Positions 8,729-16,143 of a stretch of 60,056 nucleotides of DNA are shown in pieces; position 1 is the first letter of the stretch; each line of letters opens with the position of its first letter. Source of the DNA: Clostridia bacterium (lineage in GTDB: Bacteria > Bacillota > Clostridia > Oscillospirales > Acutalibacteraceae); NCBI GenBank assembly GCA_017544665.1, contig JAFYDS010000052.1, positions 1 to 60,056 of the forward strand, read 5' to 3'. The translations under genes were made by a program, and so were the position numbers. The notes under the pieces are model-generated. The model had not been told where the DNA came from. It saw only the letters and a list, made by a program, of their open reading frames with translations, and did not search any database.

Positions 8729-8763
8729 GATTTTGAAGAAAATGAAAGGAAGGAGAGAACAAG

Positions 8764-8874
8764 ATGATTACTGCTGTTTCTATCTTTGTTCACGCGATCA
8801 TCGCGCTTGTCAAGCTCGGCGTGCTCGGCATCAAGGCTGACATCCTGCTCGCGAAGCTCGGTTTCATCATCTGA
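8764..8874 (+). CDS. 36-aa hydrophobic peptide
   Basis: A 36-codon gene with its own signals: TATAAT upstream, AAGGAAGGAGAG eight or so bases before ATG 8764, and a strong intrinsic terminator 25 bp after the stop. The peptide starts MITAVSIFVHAIIALVK and is almost entirely hydrophobic, with three Lys, one His and one Asp spaced along it and an FII C-terminus. It could span the membrane once or fold as an amphipathic helix. It has no leader-type cleavage site, no Cys and no modification cassette beside it. I recognise no family. Plausible roles are a small membrane protein, a regulatory peptide or a surfactant-like peptide. The complete promoter, ribosome binding site and terminator package makes a real gene likely. 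Confidence 0.6.
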   Translation: MITAVSIFVHAIIALVKLGVLGIKADILLAKLGFII

Positions 8875-8898
8875 GTTCTTCGGATATCGAACATAACA

Positions 8899-8940
8899 AA
8901 AACAGGACCGCGCAATAGCGGTCCTGTTTTCTTTTCTTTT
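8899..8940. terminator. Bidirectional intrinsic terminator
   Basis: A perfect stem (AACAGGACCGC, loop GCAATA, GCGGTCCTGTT) at 8901-8928 is followed by TTCTTTTCTTTTT on the plus strand. A-rich sequence upstream lets it also serve the convergent thioredoxin gene. Confidence 0.9.
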
Positions 8941-8948
8941 TAGCCGCG

Positions 8949-9260
8949 TTAAAACAGCATGGCTTCGATGTCTTCCTTTTGCGCAAAGCCGACCTTGGTG
9001 TCGGTAAGCTGTCCGTTTTTGAACACCAGCAGCGTCGGAATACTGGCGATCCCGAAACGGATCGCGAGCTCCTCCTCTTCGTCCACGTTGACCTTGCAGA
9101 CCTTTGCCTTGCCGTCATACTCCTCCGCGATCTCCTCCACGGTCGGCGCCAGCATCCGGCAGGGACCGCACCAGGGCGCCCAGAAATCGAGCAGCACGGG
9201 AACGTCCGCCTTGAGAACCTCCTGTTCGAATTGATCGGTCGTCAAATTGATTTCAGCCAT
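8949..9260 (-). CDS. trxA: Thioredoxin
   Basis: A 103-residue thioredoxin, the cytosolic disulfide reductant. It shows the active site FWAPWCGPCR (about residues 26-35), the cis-Pro segment ASIPTLLVF (about 72-80) and the conserved KVNVDE strand, at exactly the usual length of the family. The chosen start is ATG at 9260-9258, preceded by AAGGAAGGATC. An upstream in-frame extension covers the promoter and has no ribosome binding site. It is a single-gene transcription unit, with its own promoter (9294-9321) and the shared terminator at 8899-8940. It faces the 36-aa peptide gene tail to tail. Confidence 0.96.
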   Translation of the reverse strand: MAEINLTTDQFEQEVLKADVPVLLDFWAPWCGPCRMLAPTVEEIAEEYDGKAKVCKVNVDEEEELAIRFGIASIPTLLVFKNGQLTDTKVGFAQKEDIEAMLF

Positions 9261-9293
9261 CTTATGATCCTTCCTTTCTGTTATGCTGTCTCT

Positions 9294-9321
9294 ATTATAC
9301 CACAAAAAATAAAAAAGTAAA
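9294..9321 (-). promoter_or_regulatory. trxA promoter
   Basis: On the minus strand TTTACT (9316-9321), a 16-nt T-rich spacer ending TGTGG, and TATAAT (9294-9299). An 11-bp perfect AT palindrome (9332-9342 with 9345-9355) lies just upstream of the -35, where an UP element or regulator site would be. Confidence 0.75.
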
Positions 9322-9362
9322 GCTTTTTTCAAATTAAATTTTGAAAAATTTAATTGCAGGGA

Positions 9363-9404
9363 TAAAAAAATAGCATCCCGCAGGCGCGCTTGCACCCACG
9401 GGAT
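9363..9404 (-). terminator. Intrinsic terminator of the InlB-repeat protein gene
   Basis: On the minus strand a hairpin with outer stem ATCCCG/CGGGAT (9375-9404), an inner stem with one G-U pair, and a TTTTTTT tract (9364-9370). Confidence 0.7.
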
Positions 9405-9414
9405 TCCATTTGGA

Positions 9415-9873
9415 TCAGCCAAGCAGTTTCTGCACGCTGGCTGCCAGTTCCTCATAGTAGGTCGAGATCTGAGCGAAGAGCTTGTTCAGACGGGCAAAGA
9501 TCGAAGAGATGAAGGAGATGAGCGTGATGTTGCCTTCCGCTTCGTTGTCATACAGCTTTTTGTAGGTCGCGATGTAGGACATATCACTGTTCGCGACCGG
9601 CAGCGTACCGCTGTAATAGGTCTTGCCGTCTTCACCGAGCCAACCGCTGAACTCCCATTCCGGATCGCCGTCCTGTCTCGCTTTGACCGGCGCCGGCGGG
9701 CCGACGGGGACCTGCCCCTTTTCAACGACCACGATGTTCAGCACGGTGTTGTCATCATCATAGAAGGTGATCGTTACCGTCTCCGCGGGCGCGGCATCGT
9801 CCGCAAACGCGAACACAGCGGCGCACGAGAAGAGCATCACGACGCACAGAAGAATAGCCAATACTTTTTTCAT
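9415..9873 (-). CDS. Small secreted protein with InlB B-repeat-like domain
   Basis: A 152-residue exported protein. ATG 9873 follows TTTGGAGGTAATCAAC. Residues 1-26 are a signal peptide (MKKVLAILLCVVMLFS..., cut after FAFA). Residues about 31-108 resemble an InlB B-repeat (Listeria-Bacteroides repeat): VTITFYDDDNTVL, a V.KGQVPVGPP turn, W.FSGWLGEDGKTY, then MSYIATYKKLY. Such domains are beta-rich surface modules that mediate protein contacts. The C-terminal 40 residues form an amphipathic helix (SFISSIFARLNKLFAQIS) ending in LLG, with no LPXTG motif. It is monocistronic, with a consensus promoter and its own terminator, which suggests substantial expression. Function unknown. Confidence 0.85.
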   Translation of the reverse strand: MKKVLAILLCVVMLFSCAAVFAFADDAAPAETVTITFYDDDNTVLNIVVVEKGQVPVGPPAPVKARQDGDPEWEFSGWLGEDGKTYYSGTLPVANSDMSYIATYKKLYDNEAEGNITLISFISSIFARLNKLFAQISTYYEELAASVQKLLG

Positions 9874-9933
9874 GTTGATTACCTCCAAAGAATATCTGAT
9901 AAAAACATCGGGATATTTCCATCTTGTGTTCAT

Positions 9934-9962
9934 ATTATAAAGGATTCTTTCGCTTTTGTCAA
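9934..9962 (-). promoter_or_regulatory. Consensus sigma-A promoter
   Basis: TTGACA (9957-9962), exactly 17 nt, TATAAT (9934-9939): a perfect match at both hexamers. It drives the small secreted InlB-repeat protein, with a leader of about 55 nt. Confidence 0.92.
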
Positions 9963-10072
9963 TAAAAAAGCGGGAATCAAATACGCCGATTTTGTAAATA
10001 ATGAATGACAGAAAGTTGTTGGAATTTTGCGGATGTGTGGGTTTCCCCGGTCCGGACGCCGTCGGGACTGCA

Positions 10073-10270
10073 GGATTTCGATGAAGACGGCGTTTTCTTC
10101 GCCCGACGGCTGTACACCTGTACGCCGAGGGCGAAAAATGTCGAAAAAAGAAAAACAATAATGGGTATGGGCGCAGCCCATCCAAAGAAATGAAAAGAAA
10201 CAGGATGCACCTTGCGGCGGCATCCTGTTTTCTCTAAAATGATAGTTTTTCTTTTTGTTCTTCGCGAAAT
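10073..10270 (-). repeat. Structured intergenic repeat, copy 1
   Basis: About 198 bp that recurs at 34891-35092. From the right on the minus strand it holds CGCGAAGAAC followed by an A-rich arm, a terminator-like hairpin (10198-10230), a small hairpin ATGGGC/GCCCAT (10167-10181), a T-rich arm complementary to the A-rich arm, and a long imperfect hairpin with TTCGCCC/GGGCGAA ends (10098-10134). Stems are kept while loops change between copies (loop GCA here, GAA in copy 2; ACCT here, TGGT in copy 2). Together with the promoter at 9934-9962 it fills the 411-bp gap between the genes on either side. Short frames inside it have no ribosome binding site. Confidence 0.85.
10198..10230 (-). terminator. 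Terminator of the glp-type operon (inside repeat copy 1)
   Basis: On the minus strand AAACAGGATGC, an 11-nt loop, GCATCCTGTTT, then CTTTTC. It lies 54 bp after the last gene of the glycerol-3-phosphate operon. Confidence 0.8.
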
Positions 10271-10284
10271 ACCGCAGTACGTGC

Positions 10285-10641
10285 TTACATTTCGTTCGTC
10301 GCCACGATATCAACGCCCGTGTCGCAGACGTTGCTGATCAGCACGTCGCCCAGCTTGATCGGCGCATCGACCACTTCGTTGTTGATCGCCGCCATGCAGT
10401 CGAACATCTTGCCCTTCGGGATCGGCTTCGACGTCTTGACCGGGACCACGGGCAGCGCGCCGCCGTTGACACGGATCGTGCTCGTCAGCATGCGCACGGG
10501 GTTCGTGCATTCGTCGATCGCGTATTTTTCACCGCGTTTGCAGGTGTTGCCCGAAGCGGAAAGCACCTTGCCCTTGTCGTCCAGTTCCACGCTGAGCGCG
10601 CAGCCGATGGGGCAGGAAACACAAATCATATCACGTTTCAT
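10285..10641 (-). CDS. DUF1667 protein, glycerol-3-phosphate oxidation accessory
   Basis: A 118-residue DUF1667 protein. It begins MKRDMICVSCPIGCAL with a CxxCPxGC motif, followed by GNTCKRGEKYA, so four Cys residues sit where a metal or iron-sulfur site could form. The C-terminal half has the family's PVKTSKPIPKGKMFDCM stretch. In Firmicutes this gene almost always follows a GlpA-like dehydrogenase and an NAD(P)/FAD oxidoreductase, exactly as here. It overlaps the upstream gene by 4 bp (ATGA), so the two are translationally coupled. A role as a small electron-transfer or assembly subunit is likely but not proven. A terminator follows inside the downstream repeat. Confidence 0.9.
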   Translation of the reverse strand: MKRDMICVSCPIGCALSVELDDKGKVLSASGNTCKRGEKYAIDECTNPVRMLTSTIRVNGGALPVVPVKTSKPIPKGKMFDCMAAINNEVVDAPIKLGDVLISNVCDTGVDIVATNEM

Positions 10642-11897
10642 TGTTGTACCTCCAGTCTGACGACCATCTCTTTCTTCTCGAGCGCGCGGATGTCTTCCGC
10701 CTTGATGATGACGTATTCCATTTCGCCGGGGGCGAGCTTGGGCTTTTTCTTGTTGTAAAGCACCTTGCCGTCGCTTTCGACGATGATGCGCGCGTTGCGG
10801 AACACATCCGCCACACGGAAGTAGAGTTTGACGTCCTTGTCGGTGTTTTCGTTGATATTCTGCGGGACCACATAGCGCACGCCGTCCTTGCCCTTGACGG
10901 AAACATAGCGGTTTCTGCCTCTGGGTTTGTTCTTGATGTACGCCGCGGCGCCTTCGCCCGCGATCTGGCTTTCCGCCGTCACGTAGTCCACCAGGTCATG
11001 CACCTGCAGCACGTTGCCGCACGCGAAGATACCCGGACGGTTGGTCTGGCGGTTTTCATCGACGACGGCGCCGTTGGTCACCGGGTCGATCAGGATGCCT
11101 GCCATGCGTGTCAGCTCGTTTTCGGGGATCAGACCGACCGACAGCAGCAGCGTGTCGCATTCGACATACTGCTCCGTGCCCGGGATCGGGCGGCGGTTTT
11201 CATCGACGTTGGCGATCGTGACGCCCTCGAGGCGTTCGATGCCGTGGGTCTGGATGACCGTACAGGAGAGCTTCAGGGGGATGCCCATATCCTCCAGGCA
11301 CTGGACGATGTTGCGCTGCAGACCGCCGGAGAACGGCATCAGTTCGCAGACCATTTCGACCTTCGCGCCTTCGAGCGTCATACGCCGCGCCATGATGAGA
11401 CCGATATCGCCCGAACCGAGGATCACGATCTTATGGCCGGGCATATAGCCGTCGATGTTGACGTATTTCTGCGCCGTGCCCGCCGTCATAATACCGGACG
11501 CGCGCGAGCCGGGAATATCCAGCGCGCCGCGGGGCCGTTCGCGGCAGCCCATCGCGAGGATGATCGCCGTCGCGGAGATCTCCAGCATACCGTCCACGTC
11601 GTTCGTCGCGACGACGATATTGCCGGTGCGGATCTCCAGCACCATGGTGTTGACCTTCACTTCGATGTCGGTCTTTTCCACCTGTTCGATGAAGCGGTAG
11701 GCATATTCCGGACCGGTCAGCTCCTCGCCGAAATAATGCAGACCGAAGCCGGCGTGGATGCACTGTTCCAGAATGCCGCCGAGCGTTGCCGCGCGTTCGA
11801 GAATGATGATTTTTTTGACGCCGCACTCTTTTGCCTTGAGCGCCGCCGCCATACCGGCGGGGCCGCCGCCGATGACTACAAGATCATATTTCTGCAT
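10638..11897 (-). CDS. NAD(P)/FAD-dependent oxidoreductase (glp operon)
   Basis: A 419-residue pyridine-nucleotide-disulfide-type flavoprotein. The FAD-binding dinucleotide fold is at the N-terminus (VVIGGGPAGMAAALKAK, about 6-22) and a second nucleotide fold carries ILGSGDIGLIMARR (about 155-168). The family's second FAD motif appears as GIFACGNVLQVHDLVDYV (about 290-307). It lacks a redox-active CxxC of the glutathione reductase kind, and belongs to the group that passes electrons between NAD(P)H and a partner dehydrogenase. Its operon partners are a GlpA-like protein (10 bp upstream) and a DUF1667 protein (4-bp overlap), the usual clostridial glycerol-3-phosphate dehydrogenase set. The start ATG is preceded by AAGTGAGGGAAAGACG. 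Confidence 0.92.
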   Translation of the reverse strand: MQKYDLVVIGGGPAGMAAALKAKECGVKKIIILERAATLGGILEQCIHAGFGLHYFGEELTGPEYAYRFIEQVEKTDIEVKVNTMVLEIRTGNIVVATNDVDGMLEISATAIILAMGCRERPRGALDIPGSRASGIMTAGTAQKYVNIDGYMPGHKIVILGSGDIGLIMARRMTLEGAKVEMVCELMPFSGGLQRNIVQCLEDMGIPLKLSCTVIQTHGIERLEGVTIANVDENRRPIPGTEQYVECDTLLLSVGLIPENELTRMAGILIDPVTNGAVVDENRQTNRPGIFACGNVLQVHDLVDYVTAESQIAGEGAAAYIKNKPRGRNRYVSVKGKDGVRYVVPQNINENTDKDVKLYFRVADVFRNARIIVESDGKVLYNKKKPKLAPGEMEYVIIKAEDIRALEKKEMVVRLEVQQ

Positions 11898-11907
11898 CGT
11901 CTTTCCC

Positions 11908-13353
11908 TCACTTCGTTCTGTTATACAGGATCACGGAATCGTTGCCGAACTTGGTAATCTTGTTCATTTCCTCGCCCAGTTCGCGCGCGAGGATCTCGAC
12001 CACCTTCGAGCCGCAGAAACCGCCCTGGCAGCGGCCCATGCCGGCGCGGGTGCGGCGTTTGACGCCGTCCACATCGCGGGCGCCGCACGGCGCTTTGATC
12101 GCGTCGACGATCTCGCCTTCGGTGATCCCTTCGCAGCGGCAGATGATCCGTCCGTAACGCTTGTCTTTTTCCACAAGGACTTTCCGCTCTTCGTCGCTCA
12201 GCTCGTTGACATGGATCGGCGCGGGACGGTCGGTCAGGAACTGCGCCTTGCGCGGATACTGCGGCGCCATTTCCTTGAAGATGTTCGCTACATAGCGCGC
12301 GATCGCGGGCGCCGCCGTCAGACCCGGCGACTCGATGCCGGCGACGTTGATGAAGTGTTCGTTCGCCTTGCTCGGTCCGATCAGGAAATCGGAGTTGTTG
12401 ATGTCGATGTGGGCGCGCAGACCGGCAAACGAGGTGATGCAGTTGCGGGTCGAAAGCGCGGGAATGACGGTCTTGACGTCCTCCTTGACGATGTTGAGAC
12501 CTTCGATCGTGGTATCAACGTCGAGCTTGCTGTCGAAGTCGAGGTCGATCGCCGTCGGGCCCATCAGCACGTTGCCGTGCACCGTCGGGGTGACGAGGAT
12601 GCCCTTGCCCATCTTGGACGGGCAGTGGAACAGCACGTGGTTGACCATCTTCTGCTCGTTCTTGTCGAGCAGATAGTATTCGCCCTTGCGCGGGATGATG
12701 CGGAACGAGGTGTCGCCGATCATCTTCGCGATCTGGTCGGCGAACACGCCGGCGCAGTTGATGACGTACTTCGCCTTGATGACGCCGCTGGCGGTGGACA
12801 GCGCGAACAGCCCGTCCTTGTATTCGATATCGAACACGCCGCTGTTGCGCTTGACGCGCGCGCCGTTGAGGACGGCGTTTTCCACGCAGGCGATGGTCAG
12901 CTCATACGGGCTGACGATACCGGCCGTGGGCGCCCAGAGCGCGCCGACCGCCTCTTCGCTGATGTAGGGCTCCATCTCGCGCAGCCGCTCCTGGCTGATG
13001 ATGTCCATATTCGGCACGCCGTTGGTGAAACCGCGCTCGAACAGCTCGTCGAGCGTCTTCATGTCGTCCCAGCTGTAGGCGACAACCAGGGAGCCGATAT
13101 TCTTATACGGCACATGCAGCTTGTTGCAGTAATACGCCATCAACGACGCGCCCTGCACATTCAGCCGCGCCTTGAGCGTGCCCGGCTCCGCGTCGAAGCC
13201 GGCGTGGACGATCGCGCTGTTCGCCTTCGACGTGCCCATGGCGACGTCGTTGCATTTTTCCAGCAGCACGACCTTCAGGTCCAGCTTAGACATTTCGCGT
13301 GTGATCATCGCGCCGCATACGCCGGCGCCGATCACGGCAACATCATATTGCAT
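11908..13353 (-). CDS. glpA: GlpA-like FAD-dependent glycerol-3-phosphate dehydrogenase with BFD-type 2Fe-2S domain
   Basis: A 481-residue flavoprotein with two domains. Residues about 1-370 are a DAO-type FAD domain, opening with YDVAVIGAGVCGAMITREM and containing FAGLRAHIDINNSDFLIGPS near the active-site region. Residues about 400-465 form a BFD-like [2Fe-2S] domain with Cys pairs in IICRCEG and GMGRCQGGFCG. It oxidises glycerol 3-phosphate to dihydroxyacetone phosphate, feeding electrons to the next gene's flavoprotein. The start is ATG 13353 after GGAGGAAACAAGAT; a longer frame upstream would run through the promoter. First gene of the three-gene operon. A 2-hydroxyglutarate-type oxidase is the alternative for the first domain, but the DUF1667 neighbour supports the glycerol role. 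Confidence 0.9.
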   Translation of the reverse strand: MQYDVAVIGAGVCGAMITREMSKLDLKVVLLEKCNDVAMGTSKANSAIVHAGFDAEPGTLKARLNVQGASLMAYYCNKLHVPYKNIGSLVVAYSWDDMKTLDELFERGFTNGVPNMDIISQERLREMEPYISEEAVGALWAPTAGIVSPYELTIACVENAVLNGARVKRNSGVFDIEYKDGLFALSTASGVIKAKYVINCAGVFADQIAKMIGDTSFRIIPRKGEYYLLDKNEQKMVNHVLFHCPSKMGKGILVTPTVHGNVLMGPTAIDLDFDSKLDVDTTIEGLNIVKEDVKTVIPALSTRNCITSFAGLRAHIDINNSDFLIGPSKANEHFINVAGIESPGLTAAPAIARYVANIFKEMAPQYPRKAQFLTDRPAPIHVNELSDEERKVLVEKDKRYGRIICRCEGITEGEIVDAIKAPCGARDVDGVKRRTRAGMGRCQGGFCGSKVVEILARELGEEMNKITKFGNDSVILYNRTK

Positions 13354-13419
13354 ATCTTGTTTCCTCCGTTTCTTCAAAAGACAACACGCGCCGCACACAC
13401 GGTTTGACGCTGTATTTTT

Positions 13420-13448
13420 ATTGTAGCACCTCGGCAGTCAATCGTCAA
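13420..13448 (-). promoter_or_regulatory. Promoter of the glp-type operon
   Basis: TTGACG (13443-13448), exactly 17 nt, TACAAT (13420-13425) on the minus strand, with a TGC extended -10. Confidence 0.85.
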
Positions 13449-13494
13449 CAACATCGGGTGAAATTCGAAAGATTTTTTAATGAAATCCCCGCCC

Positions 13495-16101
13495 TCAGAA
13501 CCAAAGCTGGCGAATGTCGGAGCTTTGCGTACTCAGAACGCCCGTGTCGCTGCGCACGACCGCCTTCACCTTGAAGCAGGCGCGCCCGCGCGGATAGACG
13601 CCCGTCGTGAACGAGGTGCCGGTCGTGGTGCCGATGCAGACCAGCCTGCCGTTCTTCTTCGGCGCGTAATAGATCTCGTAATCGCAGTCGCCGGCGTTGT
13701 TCCAGCTGAGCACCGCGCGCTGTCCGCTTTTTTGCGCCGACAGCGAGAGCGGCGCGGGTTTCGTCGCGGTCAGCTTTCTGGCGCTGTCGTCGCTGCGGAG
13801 CACGCCGTCTTTCGTCTTCGCGAGCGCGACGACGACAAAGGTGTATTTCTGTCCGCTCGCCCGGTTTTTGAGCCGGACAAACAGGTTTTCGGTCTCACAG
13901 AGCTTTTGACGCTGTTTGCCGGTCAGCTCATACACGGCGTAGCCGGTCGCGCCGCTGACCTTCTCCCAGGAGAGCGTGATACTTGTCGCAGTCTGCGCAG
14001 CGTCGAGTCCGGTCGGCTTGCGCGGGACGATCTGGAAGCGCAGCGTCTTTTCGCCCTCATAATTGCGGCGGAACGTCAGCGTCACGGTATAGACGCCGAG
14101 CTTCTTTCTCCCCTTTTCGAGCGCGACGGTGTAATCCTTCTTTTCTTTGAGCCGGTTGCCTTTCGCGTCGCGGACTGTTACCGTCGGGGTCTTCTGCTTC
14201 CCGTCGAAGGCGAAGCGCGTTTTGGAAAGGGCGCAGGTCTTGACGCGGCAGATCTTTTCTTTCGAGACGGTCTTGCCGCAGCGTTTGCAGGTTTTGATGA
14301 TCTTCCCGTTTTGTTTGAGCGTCGCCGGGGTGCGCGTCGTTTTGAGCTTGTGTCCCGGCGCTTTCAGTACGGTCTGCGCCTGCAGGACCTTGCCGCAGAC
14401 GCTGCAGTGGCTGCCCTCGGTTTTGCCGTCGCGGGTGCAGGTCGCTTTCTTTGCTTTATCAATAACGACCGTGTGCGCCGTCCGCGGGAGGGTCGTGACG
14501 TCCTTGCGTTTGCCGCAAACCGTGCAGTGGTGGGACTGTTCGCCCTGTGCCGTACAGGTCGGCTGTTTATCGACCGTCCATTCCGTCTGGAAGCTGTGTC
14601 CGGGCGCGGGGAGGGTGATCTCCTGCTGCGCGCCGCAGACGCTGCAGACGCCGAGGCCGCGTCCCGCGACGGTGCAGGTCGGTTCCTGATAGACCTCCTG
14701 CGTGACAAAGCTGTGTCCCGTCGGCGGGATCGTGCCGGCCTGTTCGAGCGTTTTGCCGCAGACGCCGCAGTGCGCGCCGCTGCTTTTGCCCGGTTCGGTG
14801 CAGGTCGGGGCAACCACCACGTCATAGACGAGCTGATGGTCCGTCCGCGGGATCGGCGTCACGTCCGTGCGTTTGCCGCAGCGGGTGCAGTAATGCGACT
14901 GCTCGCCCTGCGCTGTACAGGTGGCGGGCTGATCCACCACCCACGTCGTGTCGAACTGGTGCCCGAGCGCCGCAAGGCTCTGCTTCTTTTCCGCGCCGCA
15001 GCGGGTACAGAGCATCGTCGCGCTGCCGGCGGCGGTACAGGTCGGCTGTGTCAGAACCGCCGTTTCGATATAGTCGTGTCCGAGCGCCGCCGTCGCCGTG
15101 CCCGCTTCGATCACCTTGCCGCAGACCGCACAGGTGATCCGCCCGCGGGTGCCGCCCTTGGTGCAGGTCGCCGCGATGTCGTCGCTTTGCGCCGTGTGAT
15201 CGACGCGGTCGAGCGATGTGACCTCTTTGCGCGCGCCGCAGCGGGTGCAGTGGTAGGACTGCTCGCCCTTCGCCGTACAGCTCGGAACGCGGTCGATCGT
15301 CAGCGTCGTGCTGTAATCGTGTCCGAGCGCGGGGATCGCAACGCTCTGTTCCTGTCCGCAGGTCGCGCACAGAACGGTCTTTTCTCCCTTTTCGGTACAG
15401 GTCGGCGCTTTGACGGCGACGCCGTCCAAAGAAAAGCTGTGTCCGTTCGCCTTGACAAAATGGTCCTGCTTCGTCGCGCCGCATATGCGGCAGGTATGCA
15501 GGGTATAGCCCTGTTCTGTGCAGGTCGGCGCCACTGTGCTGTCCAGAAACGCGTGTCCGGTCTTCGCAATCGGCAGCGTTTCCAGTTTTTCGCCGCAGCG
15601 GGTGCAGCCGCGGCTGCGCAGCCCGTCGGTTTCGCACGTTGCTTCGCGGTCGATCACCCAAAGACCCGCCTCGTGACCGAGCGCGGGCACAAAGTTGTCG
15701 TCCATCTCCTTGCCACAGATCGTGCAAACCAGATGGCGCGACCCGGCCTGCGTACAGGTCGGCTCGATCGTTGTAATCTCAAACGTATGGTTCGTCTGTT
15801 TGATCGAAAGCAGATCGGTCACCGCGTCGCAGCGCGAGCAGTGTCTCGTCTTGAGCCCCGGCGTATCGCAGGTCGGCTCCCGGTCCACCGTCCATGTCAG
15901 CGCGAAGTCGTGCCCGAGCGCGGGAAGAACTTCCGTTTTGGTTTCGCCGCAGCTGCAGCGATATACCTTCGCGCCCTGCGCGGTGCAGGTCGCCGCTGTC
16001 TCGGTCTCCAGAACAAACGCGTGCGTATGCGCGCCGCCGGCCGCAAAGATGACGACCGACAGCAGCAAACACATCAGCAAACAAAAGCCGCTCTTTTTCA
16101 T
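13495..16101 (-). CDS. Secreted protein with 14 Cys3-His repeats, an Ig-like domain and two FN3-like domains
   Basis: An 868-residue exported protein. ATG 16101 follows AAGAGGAA with a 9-nt spacer, better than the GTG at 16110. Residues 1-28 are a signal peptide (MKKSGFCLLMCLLLSVVIF...). Residues about 33-610 hold 14 regular repeats of about 39 residues: TCT..G......C..CG..........GH. Each keeps three Cys and one His, the pattern of a small metal knuckle. A fifteenth copy is degenerate. Then come an Ig-like domain common in gut Firmicutes (FAFDGKQKTPTVTVRD ... DYTV) and two fibronectin type III-like domains (about 690-868). There is no LPXTG or membrane anchor. Similar Cys-repeat proteins are common but unassigned in gut Clostridia. 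It ends an operon with a glycosyltransferase upstream. Confidence 0.85.
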   Translation of the reverse strand: MKKSGFCLLMCLLLSVVIFAAGGAHTHAFVLETETAATCTAQGAKVYRCSCGETKTEVLPALGHDFALTWTVDREPTCDTPGLKTRHCSRCDAVTDLLSIKQTNHTFEITTIEPTCTQAGSRHLVCTICGKEMDDNFVPALGHEAGLWVIDREATCETDGLRSRGCTRCGEKLETLPIAKTGHAFLDSTVAPTCTEQGYTLHTCRICGATKQDHFVKANGHSFSLDGVAVKAPTCTEKGEKTVLCATCGQEQSVAIPALGHDYSTTLTIDRVPSCTAKGEQSYHCTRCGARKEVTSLDRVDHTAQSDDIAATCTKGGTRGRITCAVCGKVIEAGTATAALGHDYIETAVLTQPTCTAAGSATMLCTRCGAEKKQSLAALGHQFDTTWVVDQPATCTAQGEQSHYCTRCGKRTDVTPIPRTDHQLVYDVVVAPTCTEPGKSSGAHCGVCGKTLEQAGTIPPTGHSFVTQEVYQEPTCTVAGRGLGVCSVCGAQQEITLPAPGHSFQTEWTVDKQPTCTAQGEQSHHCTVCGKRKDVTTLPRTAHTVVIDKAKKATCTRDGKTEGSHCSVCGKVLQAQTVLKAPGHKLKTTRTPATLKQNGKIIKTCKRCGKTVSKEKICRVKTCALSKTRFAFDGKQKTPTVTVRDAKGNRLKEKKDYTVALEKGRKKLGVYTVTLTFRRNYEGEKTLRFQIVPRKPTGLDAAQTATSITLSWEKVSGATGYAVYELTGKQRQKLCETENLFVRLKNRASGQKYTFVVVALAKTKDGVLRSDDSARKLTATKPAPLSLSAQKSGQRAVLSWNNAGDCDYEIYYAPKKNGRLVCIGTTTGTSFTTGVYPRGRACFKVKAVVRSDTGVLSTQSSDIRQLWF
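14330..16010 (-). repeat. Intragenic array of 14 Cys3-His repeats
   Basis: Repeat units of about 117 nt encode TCT..G, a C..CG pair and a terminal GH about 14 residues later. Alternate copies resemble each other more (for example the AQGEQSHYCTRCGKR and AQGEQSHHCTVCGKR units three apart), a sign of block duplication of two or three units. Confidence 0.8.
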
Positions 16102-16143
16102 CCGTTTCACTTCCTCTTTTTTTGACCGTCCCCTCCGGTCCTG

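Noticed and set aside
14330..16010. Regular DNA repeats that might suggest a CRISPR array
   Set aside because: The unit is about 117 nt, lies in a coding frame with a conserved Cys/His protein pattern, and has no unique spacers. No cas genes are present.
13480..16125. An 881-codon plus-strand frame opposite the Cys-repeat gene
   Set aside because: Same antisense effect. The minus-strand frame has a signal peptide, regular repeats and a ribosome binding site, while this one shows only an Arg-rich shadow sequence.
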